Shown here: in pieces, positions 44,871 to 52,557 of the stretch
Layout of the letters: each line of letters begins with the position of its first letter
Position numbering within the stretch: position 1 is the first letter of the stretch
NCBI GenBank assembly: GCA_963826695.1
Contig: CAWGXZ010000004.1
Span: 620,001 to 684,000 of the forward strand
Direction of reading: 5' to 3'
From: CAWGXZ01 sp963826695
Lineage (GTDB): Bacteria > Pseudomonadota > Gammaproteobacteria > Burkholderiales > Burkholderiaceae_C
Length of the DNA: 64,000 nt
Notes under the pieces: generated by a model
What the model was told of the DNA's origin: nothing
Databases searched by the model: none
The model's input: the letters and a program-made list of their open reading frames with translations, nothing else
Made by a program: the position numbers and the translations under genes

Positions 44871-46286
44871 TCAGGGGCCGAAGTCGATGCCCGCCTCGTC
44901 GGACTCGGCGCCGGTGCGCTCGGGCGCGTAGTCCTTTAAACGGTTGTAAAGCGTCTTCAAGCTCACCCCGAGCACGGCAGCCGTGCGCTCCTTGTGGTTG
45001 TTGAAGTGGCGAAGGGTGGCCAATATCAACTGGCGCTCGGCTTCGGCCATCGAGGTACCCAGCGGAACCGTGATCGATGCGGGTGCAGTGGCCGCCGCAG
45101 CGCTGGCGCTGCGCAAGGCGGCGGGACCGTTGCCGTTGGTCGGCAGCCATTCGTCGGTGATGACGTCGTCGCTCGCCATCACGTAGGCACGCTGTGCAAC
45201 ATTGCGCAGTTCGCGAACGTTGCCGGGCCAACGATAAGCAGCCAGACGCGCGAGTGCAGCTTCCGAGAAGCGCTTCACCCGGCCCTCGCGCTCGCAAATC
45301 GCCGAAAGGAAGTGCTCCGCCAGCAGCGGAACGTCCTCGGGGCGATCGCGAAGCGGCGGGAGCTCGATCGGAAACACATTCAAGCGGTAAAGCAGATCCT
45401 CGCGCAGGCGCCCCTGTTCGACAGCTTGCTCGGGTAAGCGGTTCGTGGCCGCGATTACCCGAACATCGGCTTCCTGGTTCTGGGTCGAACCCACGCGCAT
45501 GAAGAGCCCGGTTTCCAGCACGCGCAGCAGCTTCACCTGCAGTTCGAGCGGCATCTCGGTGATCTCGTCGAGAAAGAGCGTGCCACCGTGCGATCGCTCG
45601 AAGAATCCCTGGTGCTGGCGGTCCGCGCCGGTGAAACTGCCTTTCTCGTGGCCGAAGATCTCGCTTTCGATCAGGTTGGGCGAGATGGCGCCGCAGTTGA
45701 CCGCCAGGAAGGGGCGGTTGCGCCGCCGACTGAGGTCGTGAACCGTCTTGGCAACGACTTCCTTGCCGGAGCCGCTTTCGCCGGTGATGAACACGGTGAC
45801 TGCGGTGCCCGCGACGCGCGAGATCTGCTCATAGATGCGCTGCATCGGCTTGGACCGGCCCCAGAGATGGCCGAAGTGCCCCGTGCGGCGCAGCTCTTCG
45901 GTCATGCCGTCGAGCTCCTTCTTCAGCTCGGACGGAGGCATGACACGCGACAGGATGGCCTGCAGCTGCTTCATGTTGACCGGCTTCACCAGGTAATCGG
46001 CAGCCCCGAGGCGCAGCGCCTCGATCGACGTCTCCAGACTCGCATGTCCGGTGATAAGGACCACCTCCGAGTGCGCGATCAGCTGCGGATCGGAGAACAG
46101 CTCCATGCCGCTGCCGTCCGGCAGCTTGAGGTCGAGCAGGACGATGTCGGGTTGCTGCAGTACCAGCTGGCGCCGCGCGTCGCGAAGCGTGTGCGCAGTT
46201 GCCACCGTAAACTTCTCGGTCGCAATCAACGCGGCCATCATCTGGGCTGAATCGACGTCGTCGTCGACGATCAGGGCGTGGCTCAT
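44871..46286 (-). CDS. NtrC-family sigma-54-dependent response regulator
   Basis: Enhancer-binding activator, 471 aa. It has a receiver domain with Asp52 in LLDLKLPDG and Lys in LVKPVN, then an AAA+ domain with Walker A GESGSGKE, the sigma-54 contact loop as GSFTGA (usually GAFTGA), Walker B GTLFLDEI, RVIAATNR and WPGNVREL. A C-terminal Fis-type helix-turn-helix follows (AERQLILATLRHFNNHKERTAAVLGVSLKTLYNRL). No kinase gene is adjacent; the nearest is the hybrid kinase 2.5 kb away. A sigma-54 promoter lies in the divergent intergenic region, and rpoN is 9 kb downstream. It is probably the regulator of the 46-58 kb gene set. Confidence 0.9.
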   Translation of the reverse strand: MSHALIVDDDVDSAQMMAALIATEKFTVATAHTLRDARRQLVLQQPDIVLLDLKLPDGSGMELFSDPQLIAHSEVVLITGHASLETSIEALRLGAADYLVKPVNMKQLQAILSRVMPPSELKKELDGMTEELRRTGHFGHLWGRSKPMQRIYEQISRVAGTAVTVFITGESGSGKEVVAKTVHDLSRRRNRPFLAVNCGAISPNLIESEIFGHEKGSFTGADRQHQGFFERSHGGTLFLDEITEMPLELQVKLLRVLETGLFMRVGSTQNQEADVRVIAATNRLPEQAVEQGRLREDLLYRLNVFPIELPPLRDRPEDVPLLAEHFLSAICEREGRVKRFSEAALARLAAYRWPGNVRELRNVAQRAYVMASDDVITDEWLPTNGNGPAALRSASAAAATAPASITVPLGTSMAEAERQLILATLRHFNNHKERTAAVLGVSLKTLYNRLKDYAPERTGAESDEAGIDFGP

Positions 46287-46344
46287 TGATGATGTTCCGT
46301 GGTGCAGTTCACTTCGGGGGGTGTGATTGTGACTGTCTTCCCAG

Positions 46345-46361
46345 CGGCACGGGTCTTGCCA
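46345..46361 (+). promoter_or_regulatory. Sigma-54 promoter between the activator gene and the yqjD-like operon
   Basis: GGCACG-GGTC-TTGC: GG at 46346-46347 and GC at 46358-46359, the exact -24/-12 spacing, with 10 of 10 matches to GGCACG-N4-TTGC. On the opposite strand the same DNA reads GGCAAG-ACCC-GTGC, also with correct spacing, towards the activator gene 61 bp away. So the site may fire in both directions. The leader to the yqjD-like gene would be about 170 nt. Confidence 0.7.
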
Positions 46362-46541
46362 TTCAAACCTTCGTTTTTTCGTACAGACGAGCGCGCGGCA
46401 GCGCCCATCGGTTTCGAAATATGCGATCCTCTCGTTGGGTCAGAATTCAGCGCGACCACCTGATCTGCCACAAAGGCGGAAGCTTCAGGGTTCGCTTTGG
46501 TCGCCATCCGGCGGCTCCATTTGCTTGTTCAAGGAGATAGC

Positions 46542-46931
46542 ATGATTAGCACCACTGAAAACTCGTCCTTTCCAGGTGTCGGCGTGGGTACCGAGTCGCT
46601 CAGTTCCCAGGATGAATCAACCTCCATGTCGTCGGGCATCGCTGCACGGGTCGACAGCACGCTCAACGGCGAGCGGGTGCAGCGGGTTGCTCAAAGCGCG
46701 CACGATGTGGTCGACCGCATGGCCGAGCGCGCCGTCCCGGCAGTCGAACGCCTGCGCACCGGCCTGCTGGATGCCCGCGACGCGGTAAAGGTCCGTGCAG
46801 ACAACTTGAGCGTCATTCAGGATGAATGGCTGACGCAGTGCCGCACCTCGGTGCGTGAAAAGCCGCTGACGGCTGTAGCGATCGGCGTCGTTGCTGGCAT
46901 GTTCCTGAGCCGCCTGCTTTCCTCGCGCTGA
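46542..46931 (+). CDS. YqjD/ElaB (DUF883) family membrane-anchored protein
   Basis: A 129-aa protein: hydrophilic helical body (AHDVVDRMAERAVPAVERLR) and a C-terminal membrane helix after EKPLTAVAIGVVAGMFLSRLL, the layout of YqjD/ElaB, which tether to the inner membrane and associate with ribosomes in stationary phase. ATG at 46542 after a strong AAGGAG. First gene of a yqjD-yqjE-like trio. Confidence 0.88.
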   Translation: MISTTENSSFPGVGVGTESLSSQDESTSMSSGIAARVDSTLNGERVQRVAQSAHDVVDRMAERAVPAVERLRTGLLDARDAVKVRADNLSVIQDEWLTQCRTSVREKPLTAVAIGVVAGMFLSRLLSSR

Positions 46932-46938
46932 CATCGCA

Positions 46939-47361
46939 ATGCACGGCTCGCCACCCCCTGCGCCTAACATGCCGCGCTCCGATGTGTCGATGATGCAGGC
47001 GCTCGGCCTGCTTCTCGATAATCTGCCGGGGTTGGTCAGTGATCGGGTCCACCTTCTTGCGCTCGAGCTCAAGCGAGCCGGGTTGGCACTGGGGCAGATG
47101 GTCGCGCTGTTTGTCGTTGCGACCATTTGTGGGCTCACTGCCTGGTTCGCCTTCTGGGGCGCACTTGCGGCAGGTCTGGTGACTGCGGGGCTGGCCTGGG
47201 GCTGGGCGGCCCTCCTCATCATCGTCATCAATCTTGCACTGGCGTGGTTCGCAGTGCGGTATGTGACGTCGATGACACCCCTGCTGAAGTTGCCGGCGAC
47301 GATGCGGAGTCTGACCTTCACGGCACTCAATCCCCTTGGCAAGCGGTCCGATGAGCACTGA
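46939..47361 (+). CDS. YqjE-like phage-holin-family membrane protein
   Basis: A 140-aa inner-membrane protein with two long hydrophobic segments (LGQMVALFVVATICGLTAWF, WGWAALLIIVINLALAWF) after an amphipathic part (VSDRVHLLALELKRAGLAL), as in the holin-like DUF1469/YqjE family. It starts 7 bp after the yqjD homologue; Met at 46969 or 46993 is also possible. It overlaps the next gene by 11 bp. Function unknown beyond the association with YqjD. Confidence 0.83.
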   Translation: MHGSPPPAPNMPRSDVSMMQALGLLLDNLPGLVSDRVHLLALELKRAGLALGQMVALFVVATICGLTAWFAFWGALAAGLVTAGLAWGWAALLIIVINLALAWFAVRYVTSMTPLLKLPATMRSLTFTALNPLGKRSDEH

Positions 47362-47839
47362 TTCCTCTCCAGCTTCGCTCAATGAGGGGCGGGCACCCGT
47401 GGTGCTGATCGAACCCACGACGCCGTCGCTCGATGTCCAAATCATCCAGGCGGAAAACGCCGTCCTGCAGCGTGACCGGCAGGTGCGCGATGCGTTGCTG
47501 ACTGTCGGCACGAGCGCGCGGGATGCGGGTTCCAGAATCGGTGTCGTGTTGGCAGTCACTGCAGGTACCGCAGCGGTGGGTTGGTTTCTCTTGCGCAAGC
47601 GCGCCGCCCCGACTGCAGTGGCCGCAGTCGTGCCGCAGGTGAAGCGCGGTGCCAGTCTGGCGCTGGTACGTGCGGTTGCCTTTCTATGGCCATTGCTGCC
47701 GCTTTCGTTGAAGTCGCGAGCCAGCAGTGCCGTGGTCAGCTCGGTTCTCCGCGGTGCCGGGCCGTTACTCGGCCGAGCTGGCAGGCTTCGCGATGACGCG
47801 GGTCGCAGGTCGGCGCGGGAGCGGGGCCCCGCGGCGTAG
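47351..47839 (+). CDS. Membrane protein, third gene of the yqjD-yqjE-like operon
   Basis: 162 aa, ATG at 47351 inside the end of the yqjE homologue. A helical N-terminal half (SLDVQIIQAENAVLQRDRQVRDAL) precedes a hydrophobic stretch (GVVLAVTAGTAAVGWFLLRK) and a second, weaker one (ALVRAVAFLWPLLPLSL). The tail is basic. It stands where yqjK stands in E. coli, but I do not recognise the family with certainty. Confidence 0.7.
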   Translation: MSTDSSPASLNEGRAPVVLIEPTTPSLDVQIIQAENAVLQRDRQVRDALLTVGTSARDAGSRIGVVLAVTAGTAAVGWFLLRKRAAPTAVAAVVPQVKRGASLALVRAVAFLWPLLPLSLKSRASSAVVSSVLRGAGPLLGRAGRLRDDAGRRSARERGPAA

Positions 47840-47911
47840 CCGCTGTACTGGCTTGGCGGAACGGCTGCCCCGCAGGCGTTCTTAATCTTTCATTGGGCCT
47901 CTGCTGCCCCT

Positions 47912-47983
47912 GGCTGCCCCTGGCTGCTCATCGGCCGCTCTTTGTGCGCTTTGAAAGGAGTCTGCATATCCCCAGGGGCAGCC
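47912..47983 (+). repeat. 12-bp inverted repeat upstream of the acidic-protein gene
   Basis: GGCTGCCCCTGG (47912-47923) recurs as its exact complement CCAGGGGCAGCC (47972-47983), 48 nt apart; an extra partial copy (CTGCCCCTGG) lies just before the left arm. The right arm ends 6 bp before the -24 element of a candidate sigma-54 promoter. It could be an activator-binding pair or a large RNA-level hairpin. Confidence 0.5.
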
Positions 47984-47988
47984 CACAG

Positions 47989-48004
47989 GGGAACAGCACT
48001 TGCC
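47989..48004 (+). promoter_or_regulatory. Candidate sigma-54 promoter of the acidic-protein gene
   Basis: GGAACA-GCAC-TTGC with GG at 47990-47991 and GC at 48002-48003, 36 bp before the ATG. The -12 half (TTGC) is perfect and the -24 half is partial. It resembles the site in front of the PRC-barrel gene (GGAACA-GCCG-TTGCT). Confidence 0.5.
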
Positions 48005-48039
48005 TTGAAACTCTCCACGACGTCTTCGAGGAGTAACGC

Positions 48040-48540
48040 ATGGCACGGAGCAGTTTGCTCGGGATCGACCAAGCGATTGGGGAGTTTACGGGGCACGACA
48101 CCGCGAGCCTGGGACCGAGTGACACCTCGGACACGGGCAGCGACATCGTTGGCATCGACGATGTCGAAGACGACGACGCCATGGTTCCGCTGGACGTGGC
48201 GCTCGACGCCGACCGGCCTCATGTCGGCTATGCAGACGACGAACGCTTCAGAATCGATGGGGGTTCCGACCTAGGCGGTACGGGTGAGCGTCGCAGCGCT
48301 GGCAGTGACAGCGGAATCGCCGATGGCGCCGATATCGCGCCGGACCGGATCGTCAGCCATCCCGATGCAGGTTTGGACGATGAGGGCGAGGACGCTGACG
48401 TGGAGGCCCTGCTTGCAGAGATCAACGACGGCGGTGACACCGATGCGGAGGATGCCGAAGAGGATATAGACGAGGACGCGGTTGGAAACGAGGCCGATGC
48501 CGCCTTGAGGCCGCGCGCGCGCCGCAACGGCGCGTCCTAG
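48040..48540 (+). CDS. Acidic hypothetical protein
   Basis: 166 aa, very rich in Asp and Glu, without membrane segment or recognised domain; probably disordered. Sequence marks are MARSSLLGIDQAIGEFTGHD, SDTGSDIVGIDDVEDDD, GTGERRSAGSDSG, and a C-terminal acidic run closed by a basic RPRARRNGAS. The ATG at 48040 follows AGGAG. The TAG stop is formed by the target TA of the palindromic element that begins here, but a stop would also exist without it. Expression is probably sigma-54 dependent. Function unknown. Confidence 0.75.
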   Translation: MARSSLLGIDQAIGEFTGHDTASLGPSDTSDTGSDIVGIDDVEDDDAMVPLDVALDADRPHVGYADDERFRIDGGSDLGGTGERRSAGSDSGIADGADIAPDRIVSHPDAGLDDEGEDADVEALLAEINDGGDTDAEDAEEDIDEDAVGNEADAALRPRARRNGAS

Positions 48541-48809
48541 GAGCCTGTCGGGCTATAGGTCGGGCCCGCGTTGGGCCGGAAAAGGGGCTCAGCTTAGGCG
48601 CAAAGCGCAGCCGGGTTGGACACCCGGCGAGCATTTGCAACGACGGTTCAGCCCCTTTTCCGGCCCAACCCGAAGGGCCGGGGCGATTCGCAGCGCCATC
48701 CGTCGTTGCCGGCTCGCAGTGTGGGCCCGCCACACGGCTTCGCCGGCGCCTCGTCTGGCACTGCGACTCGCCCCGGCGCGAGCCCGACCCAAAGCCCGAC
48801 AGGCTCCTA
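48538..48809. mobile_element. MITE-like palindromic element, long copy
   Basis: 272 bp including TA at both ends (48538-48539 and 48808-48809). The terminal arms of about 26 bp (starting GGAGCCTGTCGGGC) are inverted repeats with two mismatches. A nested 19-bp arm (48571-48589) pairs exactly with 48650-48668 around a central hairpin CCGGGT/ACCCGG. It is a longer version of the element at 63272-63448, with 95 extra bp near the right end (about 48687-48781) that contain their own inverted repeats. There is no coding capacity, so it would need a transposase in trans; TA duplication suggests IS630/Tc1-mariner type. It lies between convergent genes. Confidence 0.75.
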
Positions 48810-48816
48810 GTTCACG

Positions 48817-51720
48817 TCAATCCTCGTCTTCCATGCGACGCTCGAGTTCACTTGTATTGATCGGCTTGACCAGATAGGCATCGAAGCCGGCCAGCATCGC
48901 TTGCCTCACGTCGGCAGCCTGGCCATAACCGGAGACGGCAATCAGCCGCCCGGCGTAGCCGCCACCCCGCGCATGCTTGGCGACTTCGAGCCCGGTGAGC
49001 TCTGGAAGCCCGATGTCGACGATGGCGATGTCCGGACGTGATGCGAGCAAGGTGTCGAGTCCGCTTCGTCCATCGCTTGCCACTTCGACCGAGTGGCCCA
49101 TCAGGTCGAGAATGGTCTGAAGTGCGAGGCGGGCGTCCGCGTTGTCCTCGATAACCAGCACCTGCCGTTTTCGGACAGCACGTCGCGCGTTACCGGCGTG
49201 TGGTACAGGTGGGGCTTCGACGGCGGGAAAGAAAACGCGAAAGATGCTTCCCTGGGCTGAGCTCTCGGCCGCGACCCGGCCGCCGTGCAGTTCGACCAGC
49301 CGCTGTACCAAGGTCAGGCCGATGCCGAGTCCGCCAGCCCGGCGATCGAGGCTGCGCTCGCCTTGCACGAACAGGTCGAATATCCGGGGTAGCAATGTCT
49401 CGGGAATTCCCACGCCCGTGTCACGAACCTCCAGCCTGACCAACTCGCCTTCGCGGCTTAGCGAAACGCTGATCCTTCCGCCGGCTGGCGTGTATTTGAC
49501 GGCATTGGCAAGCAGGTTGTTGACGACCTGCTCGAGCCGCATCGGGTCGCCTTCGATCCATCCCGGGTCGATCGTCAACTCGATGGTGTGCATCGCCGTA
49601 CCACTGGTCACCTGAAGCGTCGAGACCAGGCGCTGCACCAGCGGCCCGAGGTCGATGACCTGCTTCGACAGGGCAATCTTCCCGGAGATGACGCGGCCGG
49701 CGTCCAGCAGGTCGTCGAGCAGCCGCGCCAGGTGGCGTGTCTGACGCGCGATGATGTTTCGCGCGTTCTGCCCGACATCGCTTCTGGGCTCGACCCGTTC
49801 TAGCACCTCGGCGGCCGAGGAGATGGCGCTGAGCGGATTGCGGAGTTCGTGGCCCAGCATCCCCAAAAATTCGTCTTTGGCGCGATTTGCCGCTTCGGCT
49901 CCTAATCGAGCGCTCTGTTCTCGCTCGATCAGCAAGTCGCGCTCGCGCTCGGCCTGCTTCTGCTCGGTTACATCGAGGCTGATGCCGACCAACTGGAGGG
50001 GATCGCCCGAAGGCCCGTAGCTCAGCATCAGTCGATTCGACAGCCAGCGCGAGGAACCGTTCGGAAGCTGGATTGCAAAGTCGATGGTTTCGAGCGTGCT
50101 TCGGCTGGCGACCATCCGGTCCAGCGAGTCGCGGATCTCGCCCCGTGTGGCCACGTCGATCCGCTGCGCCCAGACCTCCAGCGACGTGCCGGCTTCATCG
50201 GCAACGTCGAGGTCGAACAACTTTGCTTGTCCTGGCGTCCAGCCAAGCACATCCTGCTCGAAGTGGTAGTAGAAGAAGCCCACGTGCCCGGCCTGCTGAG
50301 CCAGGTCGACCAGTCGCTGGCTTTCGCGCAGGCGGCTGTCGATGCTGAGCAGTCGGGCTTCGGAGAGCTTTCGATCGGTGATGTCCACCACAGCACCGAT
50401 GGCACCTCGCGGTTTGCCATTCAGGTCGAGCAGCGGCACGGCGCTGGCAAGCACATGGCGGGTGGTTCGTTCGCCGACCACGAGCTCCAGCTCGAGCGAC
50501 GTCGTGACTTCACCTCGAGTGGCCGCCCGGTGAAGGGGTTGCTGACTCGGCTCCAGCGTCACGCCGTTGTGCAACACCGCAACGCTGCTGTAACCCGCTT
50601 GCGCGGAGCCTAAGGCGGCATTCATCGCGGCGTTGTGCAGCACCGCGCGGCATTGTGAGTCCTGCGCGAAGGCCAGGCCGATCGGGCTGCTTTCAAAAAG
50701 GGTCTGAAATTCCTCGGCCTTGGCTTGCAAGCGCCCTCGTGCGTATTCGTCCCGTGCCCTTGCGGACTGGAGCGCGTCTCGAAGCAGTGCAATCTCCCGC
50801 ACGGCAATGCGTGCCGTGGACGAAGCGAGCCCCTCGACGGCAAGCTGGCGCAACGGTAAGGTGACCCGGCGAGCCACATAAAGCGCGAGCAAGATACCGC
50901 CCAGCAGGCAAGCGAGAGCGCCGGCAAGCGGAGCAACAAGTGCCGCAGTCTCATCGGCAATCTGGGCTTGGGGAGGCTCGGTGACAACGATCCAGTCGGA
51001 CATTGCGATTCGTTGCGATGTCACGGCCCCGCGGTCCCCGACCTCCCCAGGTGACGGCGACGATGCAGCCGATCGCCCCGTGAATTCGGCCACGGCGTCG
51101 ATTGAGCGCCCTTGACGATCGAGGAGCCGAATCGGCAAACGCTGTGGCCCGGCCCCCTGGTTCAACAAGGCGGTCCAGACCGAAGCGTCCGTCAGTGCGC
51201 CAACAAAGTACGGTTCTGCCGTCATGGAGGCCACCGGAACGACAACCGCCGTCAACGTTCTGTTGCCATCACGGAGTGCGCCAGACACCCATGGTCGATC
51301 GCCCGCGCGAGGGATGCGAACTTCTTCTGGCAACTCCGGCGACGCGCCGCTCGGCCACGTACTCCCAGGCATCAGACGACCATCGGCATGGGCTACAAAC
51401 AGGCCTGTCCAGCCTGCCGGCAAATGAGTTGCACCAAGCACATTCCATTGGCGAGCAAGCGCCTCAGGGCTGCTCGTGCCGGCAGAACCCACGAGCATTT
51501 TGAGGATTTGGGCAGTGACCGTCAGCTCACGCTCGACGCGAACTGCGGCGCTAGCGACGCTCTGCTCGAGCTCCGCACGATGCAACGCGCGTGCATTCAT
51601 GTGCTGGTCGATCTCCGATGCGACCAAGACCCCGACCGTGGGCACGGTCGCGATAAAAATCGCGGCAACGAGGTAGGTTCGGAGTGACGCGACAGGCCAG
51701 CGCAGCAGGGTTGATCTCAT
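48817..51720 (-). CDS. Hybrid sensor histidine kinase with two PAS domains and a receiver
   Basis: 967 aa from the ATG at 51720. There is a membrane helix near residues 13-37 (LRTYLVAAIFIATVPTVGVLV), a periplasmic sensor of about 240 residues, a second helix (LVAPLAGALACLLGGILLALYVA), two PAS/PAC modules (SSPIGLAFAQDSQ; AGHVGFFYYHFEQDVLGWTP), HisKA with the phospho-His in GMLGHELRNPLSAISS, the ATPase domain (NNLLANAVKYTPAGG, DTGVGIP, GGLGIGLTLV), and a C-terminal receiver (VIEDNADARLAL, DIAIVDIGLPELTG, YLVKPI). It has no DNA-binding output. It is a candidate sensor for the sigma-54 activator at 44.9 kb. It ends 8 bp from the palindromic element. Confidence 0.9.
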   Translation of the reverse strand: MRSTLLRWPVASLRTYLVAAIFIATVPTVGVLVASEIDQHMNARALHRAELEQSVASAAVRVERELTVTAQILKMLVGSAGTSSPEALARQWNVLGATHLPAGWTGLFVAHADGRLMPGSTWPSGASPELPEEVRIPRAGDRPWVSGALRDGNRTLTAVVVPVASMTAEPYFVGALTDASVWTALLNQGAGPQRLPIRLLDRQGRSIDAVAEFTGRSAASSPSPGEVGDRGAVTSQRIAMSDWIVVTEPPQAQIADETAALVAPLAGALACLLGGILLALYVARRVTLPLRQLAVEGLASSTARIAVREIALLRDALQSARARDEYARGRLQAKAEEFQTLFESSPIGLAFAQDSQCRAVLHNAAMNAALGSAQAGYSSVAVLHNGVTLEPSQQPLHRAATRGEVTTSLELELVVGERTTRHVLASAVPLLDLNGKPRGAIGAVVDITDRKLSEARLLSIDSRLRESQRLVDLAQQAGHVGFFYYHFEQDVLGWTPGQAKLFDLDVADEAGTSLEVWAQRIDVATRGEIRDSLDRMVASRSTLETIDFAIQLPNGSSRWLSNRLMLSYGPSGDPLQLVGISLDVTEQKQAERERDLLIEREQSARLGAEAANRAKDEFLGMLGHELRNPLSAISSAAEVLERVEPRSDVGQNARNIIARQTRHLARLLDDLLDAGRVISGKIALSKQVIDLGPLVQRLVSTLQVTSGTAMHTIELTIDPGWIEGDPMRLEQVVNNLLANAVKYTPAGGRISVSLSREGELVRLEVRDTGVGIPETLLPRIFDLFVQGERSLDRRAGGLGIGLTLVQRLVELHGGRVAAESSAQGSIFRVFFPAVEAPPVPHAGNARRAVRKRQVLVIEDNADARLALQTILDLMGHSVEVASDGRSGLDTLLASRPDIAIVDIGLPELTGLEVAKHARGGGYAGRLIAVSGYGQAADVRQAMLAGFDAYLVKPINTSELERRMEDED

Positions 51721-51747
51721 GGGGATGGCGTTGACTTCGTGCTGCCC

Positions 51748-51764
51748 CAGCAACGCATACGCCT
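51748..51764 (-). promoter_or_regulatory. Candidate sigma-54 promoter of the hybrid kinase gene
   Basis: Minus strand GGCGTA-TGCG-TTGCT: GG at 51763-51762, GC at 51751-51750, 30 bp before the kinase ATG. The -12 half is perfect, the -24 half partial. The predicted leader is very short, which weakens the call. Confidence 0.4.
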
Positions 51765-51779
51765 GCAACGATGCGCCAT

Positions 51780-51796
51780 AGGAACAGCCGTTGCTA
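51780..51796 (+). promoter_or_regulatory. Candidate sigma-54 promoter of the PRC-barrel gene
   Basis: GGAACA-GCCG-TTGCT: GG at 51781-51782 and GC at 51793-51794, 85 bp before the ATG. It lies 17 bp from the divergent kinase promoter candidate. Confidence 0.5.
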
Positions 51797-51878
51797 ACGG
51801 TGTTGCTATCGGGCGGGCACGCAGCAGATTGGCCGCACCAGCATCGCATTCCCGCCGCATTTACCGCCTACGCAAGCA

Positions 51879-52355
51879 ATGAATTTCAGTTTCAGGGATG
51901 CCGGTCTGCCCGTCGCACTGCGGCGGGCTTATGCAGGCAGCCGACCGAATCCAGGCAACGCATCAACTGTCGGCAAAGCGTCGCCTGAGTTGGGTACATT
52001 CGGCGCGATCTTCGGCGACTTGGTGACGACGGAAGAAGGAGAGCCGCTCGGCTCCATCAGTGACCTGTGGATCGACCTGGCTTCCGGGAGGATCGACTTT
52101 GCGATCGTCGCCTCAGGTGGATTCATGGGGAAGGGGGAACAACACTTCCCTGTTCCCTGGGCTGCTTTGGCACGTCGACCGCAGAGTTGCTCGTTCGTCA
52201 TCGCAGTCCGGAAAACGGATTTTCTGTCTGCGCCGTCCGTTGACCAAGCCACGCTTGCATCGGGCGTTACCGAGCAACTGAAGTCTGCCATTCGCGAGCA
52301 CTACGGAGAGGAATTCATCCCCTCAAGTTGGCGCGTCAACGCAAGTGGTCGGTAG
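51879..52355 (+). CDS. PRC-barrel domain protein
   Basis: 158 aa, soluble. One PRC-barrel fold occupies about residues 38-105 (LGTFGAIFGDLVTTEEGEPLGSISDLWIDLASGRIDFAIVASGG, then FPVPWAAL), followed by a helical tail. Family members occur as stress or surface-associated proteins of unclear function. Divergent from the hybrid kinase. Its 3' end overlaps the end of the small lipoprotein gene on the other strand by 20 bp. Confidence 0.82.
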   Translation: MNFSFRDAGLPVALRRAYAGSRPNPGNASTVGKASPELGTFGAIFGDLVTTEEGEPLGSISDLWIDLASGRIDFAIVASGGFMGKGEQHFPVPWAALARRPQSCSFVIAVRKTDFLSAPSVDQATLASGVTEQLKSAIREHYGEEFIPSSWRVNASGR

Positions 52356-52521
52356 GCGTACTACTGCTGTTCCCAGATTGAATTAGCTGGGTTGACCCAG
52401 CCTGGGCCGCAGAAACCTTCGGCGCAGGCGGGCGGGGATCGCAAGCGCTCAAAGAAAGTGAAAGCGCAGAGACACTTGAGACGAGAATGCGCCGTGCAAG
52501 CGGGACGCCAGCCCGACGCAT
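52336..52521 (-). CDS. Small putative lipoprotein
   Basis: 61 aa. A twin-Arg start (MRRAGVPLARR) is followed by a hydrophobic stretch and the lipobox LSAC (Cys about residue 27), then a short polar mature part DPRPPAPKVSAAQAGSTQLI. This is the layout of very small outer-membrane lipoproteins. AAAGG stands about 9 nt before the ATG. It lies 36 bp downstream of the DUF2383 gene in the same direction and probably shares its transcript. Confidence 0.55.
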   Translation of the reverse strand: MRRAGVPLARRILVSSVSALSLSLSACDPRPPAPKVSAAQAGSTQLIQSGNSSSTPTDHLR

Positions 52522-52557
52522 CGTCTAGAACCTTTGAATCGAGGCTGTCGACCGCGA

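Noticed and set aside
46283..46507. 74-codon minus-strand frame overlapping the activator start by ATGA, with GGAG before its ATG
   Set aside because: Start signals are fair, but the peptide has no recognisable character and the frame runs across the sigma-54 promoter at 46345-46361. Conservation in relatives would be needed.
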